Below, in pieces: positions 1-9,606 of a DNA stretch of 64,000 bases. How positions within the stretch are numbered: position 1 is the first letter of the stretch; the number at the start of each line of letters is the position of its first letter. Origin of the DNA: Coenobita brevimanus (lineage: Eukaryota > Arthropoda > Malacostraca > Decapoda > Coenobitidae); the NCBI GenBank assembly GCA_032717465.1, contig CM064715.1, positions 34,534,382 to 34,598,381 of the forward strand, given 5' to 3'. The notes beneath the pieces were generated by a model. It saw nothing but the letters and a program-made list of their open reading frames with translations, was not told where the DNA came from and did no database searches. A program made the position numbers and the translations under genes.

Positions 1-334
1 AACATCTCTACAACTTTTTAATTCCCTCAGGCTGTGGAAGAAGACCGTAGTAGTGCTGTAACCTTGTTATTTCCGCTCTCCTATGGCGTAATGTTTTTCT
101 TATTATAATTTTTTTTTTTTGACCTGCTGTACTCAAACTTACAACTCACAGACGACCTTTATATGGATCCATCATTATGGTAAATGATATTTTATTCACA
201 TAAATTGCTGCAATTATGAATATAGCAGAGGTTTCAGTAACAGAAAACAATGATTTATTTCATTTATTCTATAACCAATTACTCATCCACTCACACATGC
301 ACCCAAATCTTGCCATTACTTCCTGCTGACATAC
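1..334. other. Unassigned AT-rich flank of the Tc1-like copy
   Basis: No coding signal is seen. A poly-T run lies near 107-120. The stretch should contain the 3' end of the Tc1-like element whose transposase stops near 335, but no terminal repeat could be matched to a partner beyond 11850, so the element boundary is not placed. Confidence 0.4.
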
Positions 335-898
335 TCAGTGACCAGTCCAGCCACCTCCCTTCTCAATCACGTCCCGCAGTCTTTCAGGAACAGATGCTAC
401 GTGCCTGAACACCAGTTCAGGCTTCCTCCTCATTGTTTCCCACTCTCTGTTGGCGTGTTGCACTAGTTCACGAGAGGTTCTTTCCTGTGCTGGCTCCCAC
501 ACATTAACAATATTTGCCCATATGTTTTCGATGGGATTAAGGTCACATGCTTTGCTGGGCCAGTCAAGTAGTTCCACGTGTTGCTGTTCTCGAAACCATC
601 GTCGGACGATTCTTGCAGTGTGTATGGGGCAGTTATCTTTCATGAATATAAACCTCTCCGGAAAGGGTAGAGCGTAGGCCCGTACCGAAGGAAGCATAAC
701 TTCTTCTAGTATTTCAATGTATTTTTCTGCATTTAGACGTCCCTCAATGTCCGTCAGTTCACCCACACCGTGCAAAAATATCCAGCCCCATAAGTTGGCA
801 GTCACGTGACCACTCCTGGCCACCTCGTAGATGTTGGAACGGGCATACCTGGATCACGAATATTGCATTAATGACTATTCAGTATGTAACTACTAATA

Positions 899-1026
899 AA
901 TATATATACTATATTATAATATATATACTATAATATAATATATATAATATAATATATATACTATAATATATATACCATAATATATATAATATATATAATA
1001 TAATATATATATACACACACATATAT
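899..1026. repeat. AT-rich microsatellite (TATA/TATAATA)
   Basis: Irregular TATAATA and TATATA units run for about 125 bp inside the transposase intron and end in a short CA run. Confidence 0.85.
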
Positions 1027-1027
1027 A

Positions 1028-1342
1028 AGGCGGTGTGCGGGGAGGTAAGGAGGAAGGGAGAGAAATAGTGATTACTAATATCTTTGCTTCATTGTGACTA
1101 ATATGATCTGTTTTATCCTTGTCACTACTATGATTTCTATTTTATCTTCAGTGTGTCTATTAGTATCTTTGTTGTATCTTCATTATTTTTATTATTTCCA
1201 TTGTTACCACTTAAATTGTTAAAAATCTCATTTCGTCGTCATTATCATTGAAATATTGTCAGATAACGGCAACCTGGCCACAACAACCCCCGGCCCACTA
1301 TTTCTTTCTCCATTCCTCCCAACCTCCCCGCACACCCACTTC
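1028..1342. repeat. Inverted repeat inside the intron
   Basis: The left arm near 1030-1070 (GTGTGCGGGGAGG then GGAGAGAAATAGTG) matches the reverse complement of about 1288-1340. The arms are about 40-45 bp with a few mismatches around a spacer of about 220 bp. It may be a small MITE that helped build the intron. Confidence 0.55.
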
Positions 1343-2225
1343 CAGCACTCATCCCCCGCAACCCCACTTGCCACCTCCCGCTTCTACCCTTCCCCATGTA
1401 GCGCATATATAAGGATTTCAGTGTTGTAGGGACATGTCTTTGACCTGAAGAAACAGTAGCGAAACGTCGTCATTAAAAGGCTTCTCATATGGTGTTCTTC
1501 AATCATCATCATTATTATCATTAAATTATGAAAAGGACTAGCATATACCGGGTAAGGCCTTGCGGCACTTATCCAGGGGCAAAAGGGTGTAAAAGGAGTG
1601 GAGAAAACTGAAGCTATGTTGGATTCGATAATAGGCAAAAGGTTCATGAGACATGAATTACATTAACCGAATATTAGGAAAAATAGGATATTAACTTACG
1701 AGATGAAATACATGGTCAATACAAGCTTACCTTTCGTTATTCCTGCGCCAGCAATGAAGTTTCCCATGGGATGTTGAACAAAAACTCATCGCTCCACACA
1801 ACACGACCCCAAAAGTCCAGGTCCTCGTCAGCATAAAGCTGAGCAAAGCGAAGTCGGTGTTCCCTGTGTCTCTCGCTTAACTTTTCTTTGATAGCCGTCG
1901 TCCGATGGTGAATACCAGCTTCGTGCAACCTTTTTCGAACTGTCCTTGGAGTAACTTCAAGTTGCAGCTGTTCCGTGATGGCGACAGCGTTCGTGAAGGG
2001 ATCTGCTGCTGCTGCTTCTCGTATGGCTTCATTCTGAGCTGGTGTGGTTTCTCTAGGGCGTCCTGACTTTGGGTGATCATCAAGACATTCTTCCTCATCT
2101 CATCTCTGTAGCCATTTATACACAGTTGTCCGAGATATCCCTAGTTCTCGTGATATTTCGGAAGGTGTTAGGCCAGCGTCTCTCATACCCACGATGCGTC
2201 CGCGATGAGCAATCTTGGCCAAGTT

Positions 2226-2229
2226 CATC
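2226..2229. repeat. Target site duplication of the Gypsy element (left copy, CATC)
   Basis: CATC here repeats at 11846-11849. Joining the outer flanks restores continuous sequence across the ATG of the Tc1-like transposase, which confirms the insertion site. Confidence 0.9.
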
Positions 2230-2768
2230 TGTCATAAAGACTTTGTAGTTAATTGTAGAGAAGTATATTTTAGACTTGTGGTCGAGCGGCTTTTATATCT
2301 TGTAGTAGTTTCCCCACCAGATGTCATGTAGTGACGGGAGAGGTAAAGAATAGTATGGGACTATTTTTATTTGTCTTGGAAATATTAAACAGGTATAATA
2401 GTATAAGTCCTGGGTAGCTACCTCCCTGTCTCGCTATCTCTCTCTCTCTCTGTTCTAAAGCTAATCTCCGTCTCGACCTCTCTATAGGGTCGCTTGTCTC
2501 CTTCTAAACTCTCTTTCCTAAAATCTCGTGTAGTAGGGTGTGTGTGTCACGTATCTTCCTCATGGCAACAGAACTTTCTCACGAGAGGACTGCTGACAGC
2601 TAACTGAATCATCTCCTTACTGGCCGCTGTCGTCAGCTTTCCTCCGTGTAAGCGTTTAGCGCTGCTCGCTTCTCGCAAACACAACACCTTCTCTCATCAT
2701 TTGACTTCCTGCTTCTATCTGTCTCTCTATCTATCTATTTATCTATCTATCTATTATGTAGTCCTATA
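2230..2768 (-). repeat. 3' LTR of the Gypsy element
   Basis: This 539-bp repeat matches 11309-11845 (537 bp). The only difference noticed is one extra CT near 2690. In sense orientation it starts TATAGGACTAC and ends TTTATGACA, so it lacks the usual TG start, as in some insect errantiviruses. It contains CT-rich and TCTA microsatellite tracts and a TATA-like TATAAAAG (2290-2297, minus). Confidence 0.95.
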
Positions 2769-3165
2769 TTTGCTCGGCCGCGCGAAAATGACGTACCATC
2801 GACATTTAATAGTTATAATATATTAATACATACTACATACACATTATAATGAACTTATAAGCTAATTAAGTGAAATACATAATATTGTAAAGTAACATAA
2901 TTGTATGAATATTGTATACATATATTATTCATAGTAAATAGTGATTATTCAGTAATATTACATTTTAAATAAGTTGAATACATATTGGAATAAATGCATT
3001 AAAGTAAATTATTTAACTGTAATACAGTATGTACTTGGGTTATTATAGTGAAATGCATACATGCAAGAATAAAAATAGTTTAAAATTAAGATTATTGTAA
3101 GAGTTACTAATATTTCATTTAAAGATAATGGTACTGGTCTGCCATATATGGGTCATTCTTCTTTG

Positions 3166-3196
<31 letters not shown>

Positions 3197-3242
3197 TTTT
3201 TTTTTTATATATAATTAATACTATATACAAAATATATACACT
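2769..3242 (-). other. Non-coding stretch between env-like gene and 3' LTR
   Basis: The stretch is AT-rich, with a TTA microsatellite and poly-T at about 3166-3207. No clear polypurine tract is seen next to the LTR; the sense sequence there is GCGCGGCCGAGCAAA. Nothing coding is seen. Confidence 0.6.
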
Positions 3243-4974
3243 TCATTCAGGGTGGTTAACTGTGATGTTAACTCTCCCCCCACTAAACAATGACTCCAAA
3301 TTAGCAATTCTTGCATGCATTCTGTGCATGGCCAACAGCAATACTGCAACCACAATGCAGATAATTATGAAGACAGAAGGTGCTTGGCTATACACATAAT
3401 ATGGGTTGAACATACTCAAACTCAAATCTTCCCAGGGCTTCATTGTTTCATTGATCAGCTGCATAGTTTCAAACTTAGGTGAAGTCAGCTTAATACTTGT
3501 GCTCATGTTTAAGTCCATATCAGGCAGTGGGTGGAAATGTTTGTGTGTATGATTGAGGATGGCGTAGTGATTGATGGTGGAAAAAGTAGACATGGATGGT
3601 GTAAATACCGCACAGTAGTCTGGTGCTATGTATAATCCTGAGGCTGATGTGTATGAGATGGTGGTATATCTGGACAGACTATGTAAACTGATGTGTTATG
3701 AGGGAAATAAAAAAAATGCGAGTGTCCAATGCGTTGATGGTGTACAAGTTTATCTGGAGCAAAAGTGAAGTTGCAATGATGATGAATATTGTTATTGCTG
3801 ATGATAGCCATTTCACAAGGGACCGTATCAGTAGGCTGAAACGTGAAATGTACGCAGGACAAAGATGAACAGCATGTAAGGATGTGCGGCACTTTCGCTC
3901 AATCGTTGACTCACTTGCGAAAGTGACAGTGTCTCGTCTCTTGGAGACCATGATGAGTTCGGTGTCTGTGTTGATGTTGATGATGACTAAAGTGTTGTTG
4001 TTTCTATAGGGAAGGGGTGTATTTGGTATACTGTGAACAGGTCTTCCGTGATGAATGGTACATGAACTATCACTGATGTTGGTGTTAGTGTTGCTTCCAA
4101 GTACGGGTAATATTGCATAAATTCCCTACTGCGGAACAATGGCTTCAATTTATGAGTATGTATGCCTTGACTAACTATCTGACGTAGCTCATGAACTGGG
4201 AGTAAGTCATTTGTGATCTTGCCATCACCAGCATTCGAAATTCCTTGCATAAGTGCCCTGAAATGATCTCTAGTGTTCTCTAATTGTAGTAGAATCGTGT
4301 CAATATGTTCTGTGATGATGGAGAAGTGCTGGAAAAGGGTAACGTTACCCTCCAAGTTATTTATTTTATCTATACTCTCGAGAGCTACGTTTTCTGCTTG
4401 TTTCAGATTTTTCACAATTGTTTTCATTGCTGAGTTCTGTCCTGTGATGAATTTATCTTGGTATGTTAGTACCTGAGCTATCTTATTAAATTTTTTGTTT
4501 ATTTCTTTAAGGTCATCCTCTGTAGCCAATCCAAAGATGTTCCCAAGAATTGCGCCGCCCAGATCGAACAAACTGCGCTTTTGGCGAGTACGTGTGATGT
4601 TGTTCCTGTCGCTCAGCACCTCTGTTCCAGAAGATGGGAGATCTTGGATCATGACGAGCATAGTTGACTTCTGCCTGTTCTAGTTTCCATTTCGCTAACT
4701 TCACCATTTCATCCACTTCCTTGGTGATATGTGATTGTGAAACATAATTCCCTATCTTGAAGTCCAGAGTTCGCATCGGCGTCGCAAGTCTTTCTATATA
4801 AGTAGGTAAGTCATACAAGTAATCTAGACTTATTTCAGTACTCATGACATCCTTGACGATTGTAGTCGTGGCCGTTGGAGCTATGAGGCATCCTTGTCGT
4901 ACTATATGCTTGGGGTCTAGGTGCGCATATACTCTTACTATGTATAGGAGAATCCATAGCATAAGTCCCTTCAT
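3243..4974 (-). pseudogene. env: env-like gene (errantivirus F-type fusion glycoprotein), frameshifted
   Basis: This would encode a membrane fusion glycoprotein. The start at 4974 opens with a hydrophobic signal-like segment (LMLWILLYIVRVYA). Near 4590 a furin-type site (RQKR) is followed directly by a Gly/Ala-rich hydrophobic stretch resembling a fusion peptide, then a helical, heptad-like region. A Cys-rich segment lies at about 3890-3640, and a C-terminal membrane helix (VFIIICIVVAVLLLAM) at about 3310-3360 is followed by a short tail. This is the layout of the F-like Env of insect errantiviruses and baculovirus F proteins. The reading frame changes at about 4660, 3990, 3890 and 3620, so no single open frame covers the gene. 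It begins about 95 bp after the integrase end. Confidence 0.85.
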
Positions 4975-5068
4975 CGTAACCTACCGAAAAAAAAAAAATC
5001 TATTAATTTCCTATAAAGCTGTGGTTGATGATAGTGATGATGTGCGTTACGGTTGGCTGTTATTTCAT

Positions 5069-7008
5069 TTATAGAAGGAGTTTAAATCGATATTTAATTC
5101 TTCGTAAATGATGTACTGTAGATTTCATTGGAATAGTTGCACCTATGTTCGATTGTTTGGTATATGACCTTAATTTCTTTTTGTAATCATTGTTGTGTTC
5201 TTGCTTGGTTTCTTGAGGTACGTTCACCTGTTCGGTTGTATCCGAGGCTGAATAATTATGTGATAATTCCCTTGAAACTCGTTTTAAATGGTCAATATGA
5301 ACTTGTTTTTCCTCGCCACTTGAAAGTGACTTAATTAAAACTTTGTTTGCCTTTATGTTAATTACTCTGTATGGGCCCTCAAATTTAGGGGATAATTTAT
5401 TGTCTCTCGTATGAATGACTCCGTAAACAATGTCTCCTAAGCTGATAGGTGAATCTTTTGCCTTTTGTTAAATGCCTCCGTCATTTCTTCCTTGGACATC
5501 GTTAATTGTTTTTGCACTCTTTTGTGTATGTCCTGGAATTCACGTAAACGGAGTTTAGAGTAATCATCGTAATTGTATATAGGCATGCTGTCACCTTCTA
5601 GGAGCTCATATGGTAATTTTTTATCTGTGCCATATATAATGAAATGTGGTGTGTCACCAATGGATTTATTTATAGACCCATTAATGGAGGCCTCTACTCT
5701 GGGAATCCAATCATCCCAGCTTGCATAATTTTCACTGAGAATGTGTCGTAGCACATCTAATACCTTATTATTTTGTCTCTCTACCAACCCATTCGATGCT
5801 GGGTTATAGGCCAAAACGTTAACCTTTTTAATGTTGTATTGTTTACATATTTCTTGTAAGATCTCAGAATTAAATTCTCCTCCATTATCACTTATTAGTA
5901 CCTTAGGGGTAGTAAAGCGACATATTACATTATCTGTTATTGCCTTTGCTACTGTCTCTGCTGTCTTATCTTTAATTGGAGCTAAAATGACATAACGGGA
6001 AAAATGATCCGTTGCTACGAATAAGTATAGGTTATTATTGTATGATAATGGCATCTTGAGTAAATCAACAGCGACAACGTCCCATGGTTGATGTGGTACT
6101 GGGTAATTACCCATCGGTGCAGGTGTGATTGGGTATCCTTTGTGTTTCGCACATGATTCGCATCTGTCTATATGATTGTGTATATCTCTTCGTAATGAAG
6201 GCCAGTAATATAATAGCTGGGCTTGGTTGAATGTCTTATCCTTTCCAGGGTGTCCTGCATGTGGGCTGTCGTGTATCATTCGTAATACTTGGGGTATCAT
6301 GTCATTAGGTACTACCAACTGGTTAGTATTTCTTTGGCGTGTTGGTTGTTTAGAGTTAATTTTGTATAATGTATTATTGACCATTGTGAATTGTTCAAGT
6401 GGGACATGCAGTTTGGGTAATTGTATGTCATCTCCACTTTCTAACTTGTATATTACTTTTGACCATACTGGGTCAAGTCTTTGTGCCTTTGCGATATCCT
6501 CGTGGTTTGGGATATTTCCTATGAGATCTAACGCCGCAACCTGAATTGTGTTCGGGTTCCTAGATAATGCGTCAGCTACTATATTCATTTTACCTTGTAT
6601 ATAATGTATTTGTACATTGTAGTTTTCAACTGTACATTTCCATCTTGCTCTCCTTCCAGAAAGGAGTTTTTCTTTAAACATACCCACCAGTGGTTTATGG
6701 TCGGTGAATAAGTGGATTTCGTAACCATATACCAAATCTCGAAACTTTTGTAATGCAAAAATCACTGCAAGTGCCTCTAAGTCTGTAGTGCTATAATTTT
6801 TCTCCGCACCTCTTGTTTGTCTGCTGGCAAATGCAATTGGTTGATTCTTTCCTCTTTTATCTTCCTGCATCAGTACAGCCCCTAATCCTTTAACTGATGC
6901 GTCTGTACAAATAAGAAATGATTTCGTGTAATCTGGATATGCTAAACAAGGTGCATTCGTTAGTTTAATTTTTAGATTGTTAAATGCCCTTTTTGTTCTT
7001 CTTCCCAT
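5069..7008 (-). pseudogene. pol: Gypsy pol: RNase H and integrase
   Basis: The open part (7008-5437, 523 aa) encodes RNase H and then integrase. RNase H acidic residues are visible in ICTDAS (about residue 35), DLEALA (about 78), FTDHK (about 102) and ADALS. Integrase has the H2C2 zinc finger (His246, His250, Cys283, Cys286) and the DDE triad in VAVDLL (Asp315), SDNGGEF (Asp374) and GLVERQ (Glu410). The frame then closes early, but the next frame continues without a stop to about 5069 and contains the integrase C-terminal GPYRVI motif, so one frame change near 5450 truncates it. The 5' end overlaps the RT frame by 37 bp, with a -1 shift at a run of five A residues. Confidence 0.93.
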
Positions 7009-8159
7009 TGGAATACAGCATCTTTTTTGAGTAGTTGGAATAGAGGGAAGGCTATATGAGAGAACTGTGGTACGAAGGACCTATAGTACCCAGCCAGACC
7101 TAAAAATTGTCTAACTTCGTCAGTCGTAGTGGGTTCAGGAAAATCTCTCACTGCCTGTATTTTGTCATCAGTGGTGTGAATACCATCAGAGCTTAATTTG
7201 TGGCCTAAGAAATTTATTTCCTTAAAGCAAAATTTGCATTTAGAAAGTTTAATTTTTAATCCAGCATCACTAAGCTTTTGTAAGAGTAAGTGTAATTTCC
7301 TGAGATGATCCTTAATATTCTTCGTTGCGATAATAATATCGTCAAGATAAACAAATATTCCTTGTCCTAAAATTCCGGACAATACGTAATTCATAAGACG
7401 CTGGAACGTACCGGGGGCTGTCCTCAGTCCCATTGGCATTCTTGTATATTGATAATGGCCTCTGTTTGTTGAAAAGGCAGTGTATTTACGTGACTCCTGA
7501 GATACCGGAATCTGATAGTATCCGTTTAGGAGATCGATGGTCGAGAATATATTATTCTCAGGACCAATATTCTGTAGCACATCACTTAGCAATGGCATGG
7601 GAAATCTGTCAGGGATTGTGTGATTATTTAGTTTACGGTAATCTACTACCGCACGCATTTCTCCATTTCTCTTGGGCACAAAGAAAAGGGGAGCGTTCCA
7701 CGGAGAAACTGAAGGCTCAATAATTCCAAGCTTTAACATTTCATCGACATACTGATTTGCAAGTGTACGTTGGGAGTGTGGTATGCGATAAGCTGGTACG
7801 AAAATTGGTGGTGTTTCTGGGTGCACATTAATCATGTGATTAATCAAGTTAGTACACCCTAATCGTTCTCCGGGCAAGGCTACGGTGTCCCTGTGTGTTT
7901 CCAGCAGGGTTAACAAATCATTTTCTTCGTCAAATTCACCTGAGTGAATTAAATTCTCTTTTATTCTTTCTCTATCCGTAGATTTTATCTCACTTGTTAC
8001 TCCACCAATATTTATTTCCTTTATAGGGGCGAAACATTTTTCAATATTAACTATGCAAGTTCCCTTCTTCAACTGAACTTCCCCATTCATGTGATTAATA
8101 ATGAATATCTGAGTTAGCCCTTCGTCGTTCGTATGACATAATGCGTTTTCTACTGACAA
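6972..8159 (-). CDS. pol: Gypsy pol: reverse transcriptase
   Basis: This is the RNA-dependent DNA polymerase that copies the element. A 395-codon frame contains the RT blocks in order: PYRIPHSQR-like primer region (about residue 124), NAPLFFVPKRNGEMRAVVDYR (155-175), FSTIDLLNGYYQIPV (about 205-219), MPMGLRTAPGTFQRLM (241-256), the catalytic YLDD (271-274) and INFLGH. The frame ends in WEEEQK, where the RNase H frame takes over in -1. The apparent start is only where the frame opens; the real product would be part of a Gag-Pol fusion. It follows protease by a -1 change next to a run of five A residues at the protease stop. Confidence 0.94.
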   Translation of the reverse strand: MSVENALCHTNDEGLTQIFIINHMNGEVQLKKGTCIVNIEKCFAPIKEINIGGVTSEIKSTDRERIKENLIHSGEFDEENDLLTLLETHRDTVALPGERLGCTNLINHMINVHPETPPIFVPAYRIPHSQRTLANQYVDEMLKLGIIEPSVSPWNAPLFFVPKRNGEMRAVVDYRKLNNHTIPDRFPMPLLSDVLQNIGPENNIFSTIDLLNGYYQIPVSQESRKYTAFSTNRGHYQYTRMPMGLRTAPGTFQRLMNYVLSGILGQGIFVYLDDIIIATKNIKDHLRKLHLLLQKLSDAGLKIKLSKCKFCFKEINFLGHKLSSDGIHTTDDKIQAVRDFPEPTTTDEVRQFLGLAGYYRSFVPQFSHIAFPLFQLLKKDAVFQWEEEQKGHLTI

Positions 8160-8164
8160 TCCCT

Positions 8165-8947
8165 TTACTTTTTACATAATTCTTCTAAGACAAGAACAGT
8201 ACTATTCCGTAATTTGCTCTTTATGGTAACCTTCATGTATGAATTAGGTGGTATAACCAAATCATTAGTGAGATGGGCTGGAAAAATTGATAAATCAGTA
8301 CTGTTAGCTGGGTCACTAATTCTGGAGGATGGGGTTGCTGGTGTAAGTGGATCTATACACTCATCTGTTTGTGTATGTTTGTTTAAGCCTTTAATATTAC
8401 CAATTCTTTTTGGCTCTCTTCTACCAATCGGTGAGGGCTCTGAAGTTATTTCCTCTATAAATTCATTATCAAAGTCTATTCCATTCATTTGTGGGAGTAT
8501 AGTTATGTTCTCAGTTCTCATGGATCTTAAGCCCAGTAACATATGAGCTTTAATTGCTAAGTTTTCAACGATATAGAACAATGCAGAGAATGGTCTTGTA
8601 GTTTCTGTGAAACTGAGATTTAATCTTATCATACCTTTTACTGTAATCTCTTGACCATCTACTGTGTTTAATTCTAAATCAGCTTCATCCAGAAAAGTTA
8701 CTTTCTTTTTATTTTTAAGAATTCTATTTAGTTCTTCATGTGTTATTAAGTTCACTGGAGAGCCTGTATCTAAAAATAAGGAAACGTTTTGATCCTCACA
8801 TACAGCTGGTATCAAGATACACTCATTTCCCAACATGCCTCCTATGTGAAGTTTAACCTTGTTCTTTTTTATGTTTGTTCGTTTTTTGTCATGACTTGGT
8901 CTTCCCCCGATTTGAACATAGACACAATTTTTTCTACTGTTTTGCAA
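8165..8947 (-). CDS. pro: Gypsy pol: retropepsin-like aspartic protease
   Basis: This matures the polyproteins. The active-site block FLDTGSPVNLI lies at about residues 57-67, and LLGLRSM, about 80 residues on, fits the second conserved block of retroviral proteases. A poorly conserved linker of about 120 residues follows. The frame overlaps gag by 79 bp in -1, the classic arrangement for programmed frameshifting. It ends CKK-stop with AAAAAG before the stop, and RT continues in -1. Confidence 0.88.
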   Translation of the reverse strand: MQNSRKNCVYVQIGGRPSHDKKRTNIKKNKVKLHIGGMLGNECILIPAVCEDQNVSLFLDTGSPVNLITHEELNRILKNKKKVTFLDEADLELNTVDGQEITVKGMIRLNLSFTETTRPFSALFYIVENLAIKAHMLLGLRSMRTENITILPQMNGIDFDNEFIEEITSEPSPIGRREPKRIGNIKGLNKHTQTDECIDPLTPATPSSRISDPANSTDLSIFPAHLTNDLVIPPNSYMKVTIKSKLRNSTVLVLEELCKK

Positions 8948-9606
8948 TCACTAGTCCAGTGCCCTTGGTATCTATGATGCCTACAGTAAGGACCAAACCC
9001 TTGTGTCTTTTGATTATCCTCTTTTGCCTTGATAAAGCATTCATACCTTGTGTGTCCTGGTTTTGCACAGTAATGACACAGAATGGACCTATCCCTTGAC
9101 TGTGACCTACGAGGTGATTTCCCATAAAAAGTGTTGTTTATAGCGCGAGACCTGCGCGGGCTGCGCGAAAACTTATGAAACTGCCTGTAGGAAGGCGTGT
9201 GGGAACGAGGTCTAGGCGTCTTTGTCTGTTTGGACTGCCTCATTTCAGGTCGCGATCGATTTTGTTCTCTGTTTGGGGTCGGTGTTGATGTTTTCACAGC
9301 TGATACTGTCTCAGGTACCCTGATTCTACCAGAATGTGCATGTGTGTCGACCACACCTGCTTTACTGCACTGCATCTCTACCTCGTTCATTAAGTCTAGT
9401 AAGCACATTCCAGGGATGTACGCGATTGTTTTGGCGATCTTAAGGGTTCTATCAGGTAATTTACACAAGGCAGCTACATAACCAATGATGTCCACGACGA
9501 GGTCTGGGGACATCTTTCCATCATCTGTTATCCACTTAGAATTCTCCAGAGTAGCTAATAGGGTTCTCTTGATTGTGGAGACATCAGCAGTTATTTCACT
9601 GAGCAC
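8869..9606 (-). CDS. gag: Gypsy gag, C-terminal part with nucleocapsid zinc knuckles
   Basis: This is the nucleic-acid-binding end of Gag. An Arg/Ser/Pro-rich basic segment (RPRSHTPSYRQF then SRSPRRS) precedes a canonical CX2CX4HX4C knuckle (CHYCAKPGHTRYEC). A second, altered knuckle follows in which the second Cys is His (CRHHRYQGHWTSDC). The apparent start is only where the frame opens: the upstream gag frame (9591-10310) leads into it by a -1 change near 9600-9640. Confidence 0.85.
   Translation of the reverse strand: MLSEITADVSTIKRTLLATLENSKWITDDGKMSPDLVVDIIGYVAALCKLPDRTLKIAKTIAYIPGMCLLDLMNEVEMQCSKAGVVDTHAHSGRIRVPETVSAVKTSTPTPNREQNRSRPEMRQSKQTKTPRPRSHTPSYRQFHKFSRSPRRSRAINNTFYGKSPRRSQSRDRSILCHYCAKPGHTRYECFIKAKEDNQKTQGFGPYCRHHRYQGHWTSDCKTVEKIVSMFKSGEDQVMTKNEQT

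Larger units (their letters stand above)
849..1730 (-). other. Probable spliceosomal intron in the Tc1-like transposase
   Basis: On the minus strand exon 1 ends CGAAAG followed by GTAAGC, a strong donor, and exon 2 follows a CAG acceptor and starts GTATGCCCG. Removing 849-1730 joins the WRRNNER motif to YARSNIYEVARSGHV with the codon phase kept, which is the normal continuity in Tc1-like transposases. The 882-bp interval holds an AT microsatellite and an inverted repeat. The alternative is a later insertion that happens to have splice-like ends, but no target duplication was seen. Confidence 0.65.
335..2229 (-). pseudogene. Tc1-like (DD35E) transposase pseudogene, two exons
   Basis: This is a cut-and-paste transposase of the IS630-Tc1-mariner superfamily, read right to left. 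Exon 1 (2229-1731) has the N-terminal helix-turn-helix region: it opens MNLAKIAHRGRIVGM and continues through ISRELGISRTTVYKWLQR, followed by an HxxGIHHRT region and the first catalytic Asp in VVWSDE. Exon 2 (848-335) has RSGHVTANLWGWI, the second Asp in FMKDNCPIHTAR and the Glu in DLNPIENIW. I count 35 residues between the last two catalytic residues, hence DD35E. Two breaks are visible: an in-frame TGA directly after KWLQR, where relatives usually have Trp, and a frame change just after SDEFLFN, before GKLHCWRRNNER. The Gypsy element at 2230-11845 sits exactly at the start codon, cutting the gene off from its upstream sequence. The copy is therefore dead. Family assignment is firm; the exact subfamily is not. 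Confidence 0.88.

Noticed and set aside
3679..3951. Considered as a separate gene downstream of env
   Set aside because: Its codons continue the env-like gene after a frame change, and the next segment continues in another frame; it is part of the broken env-like gene.
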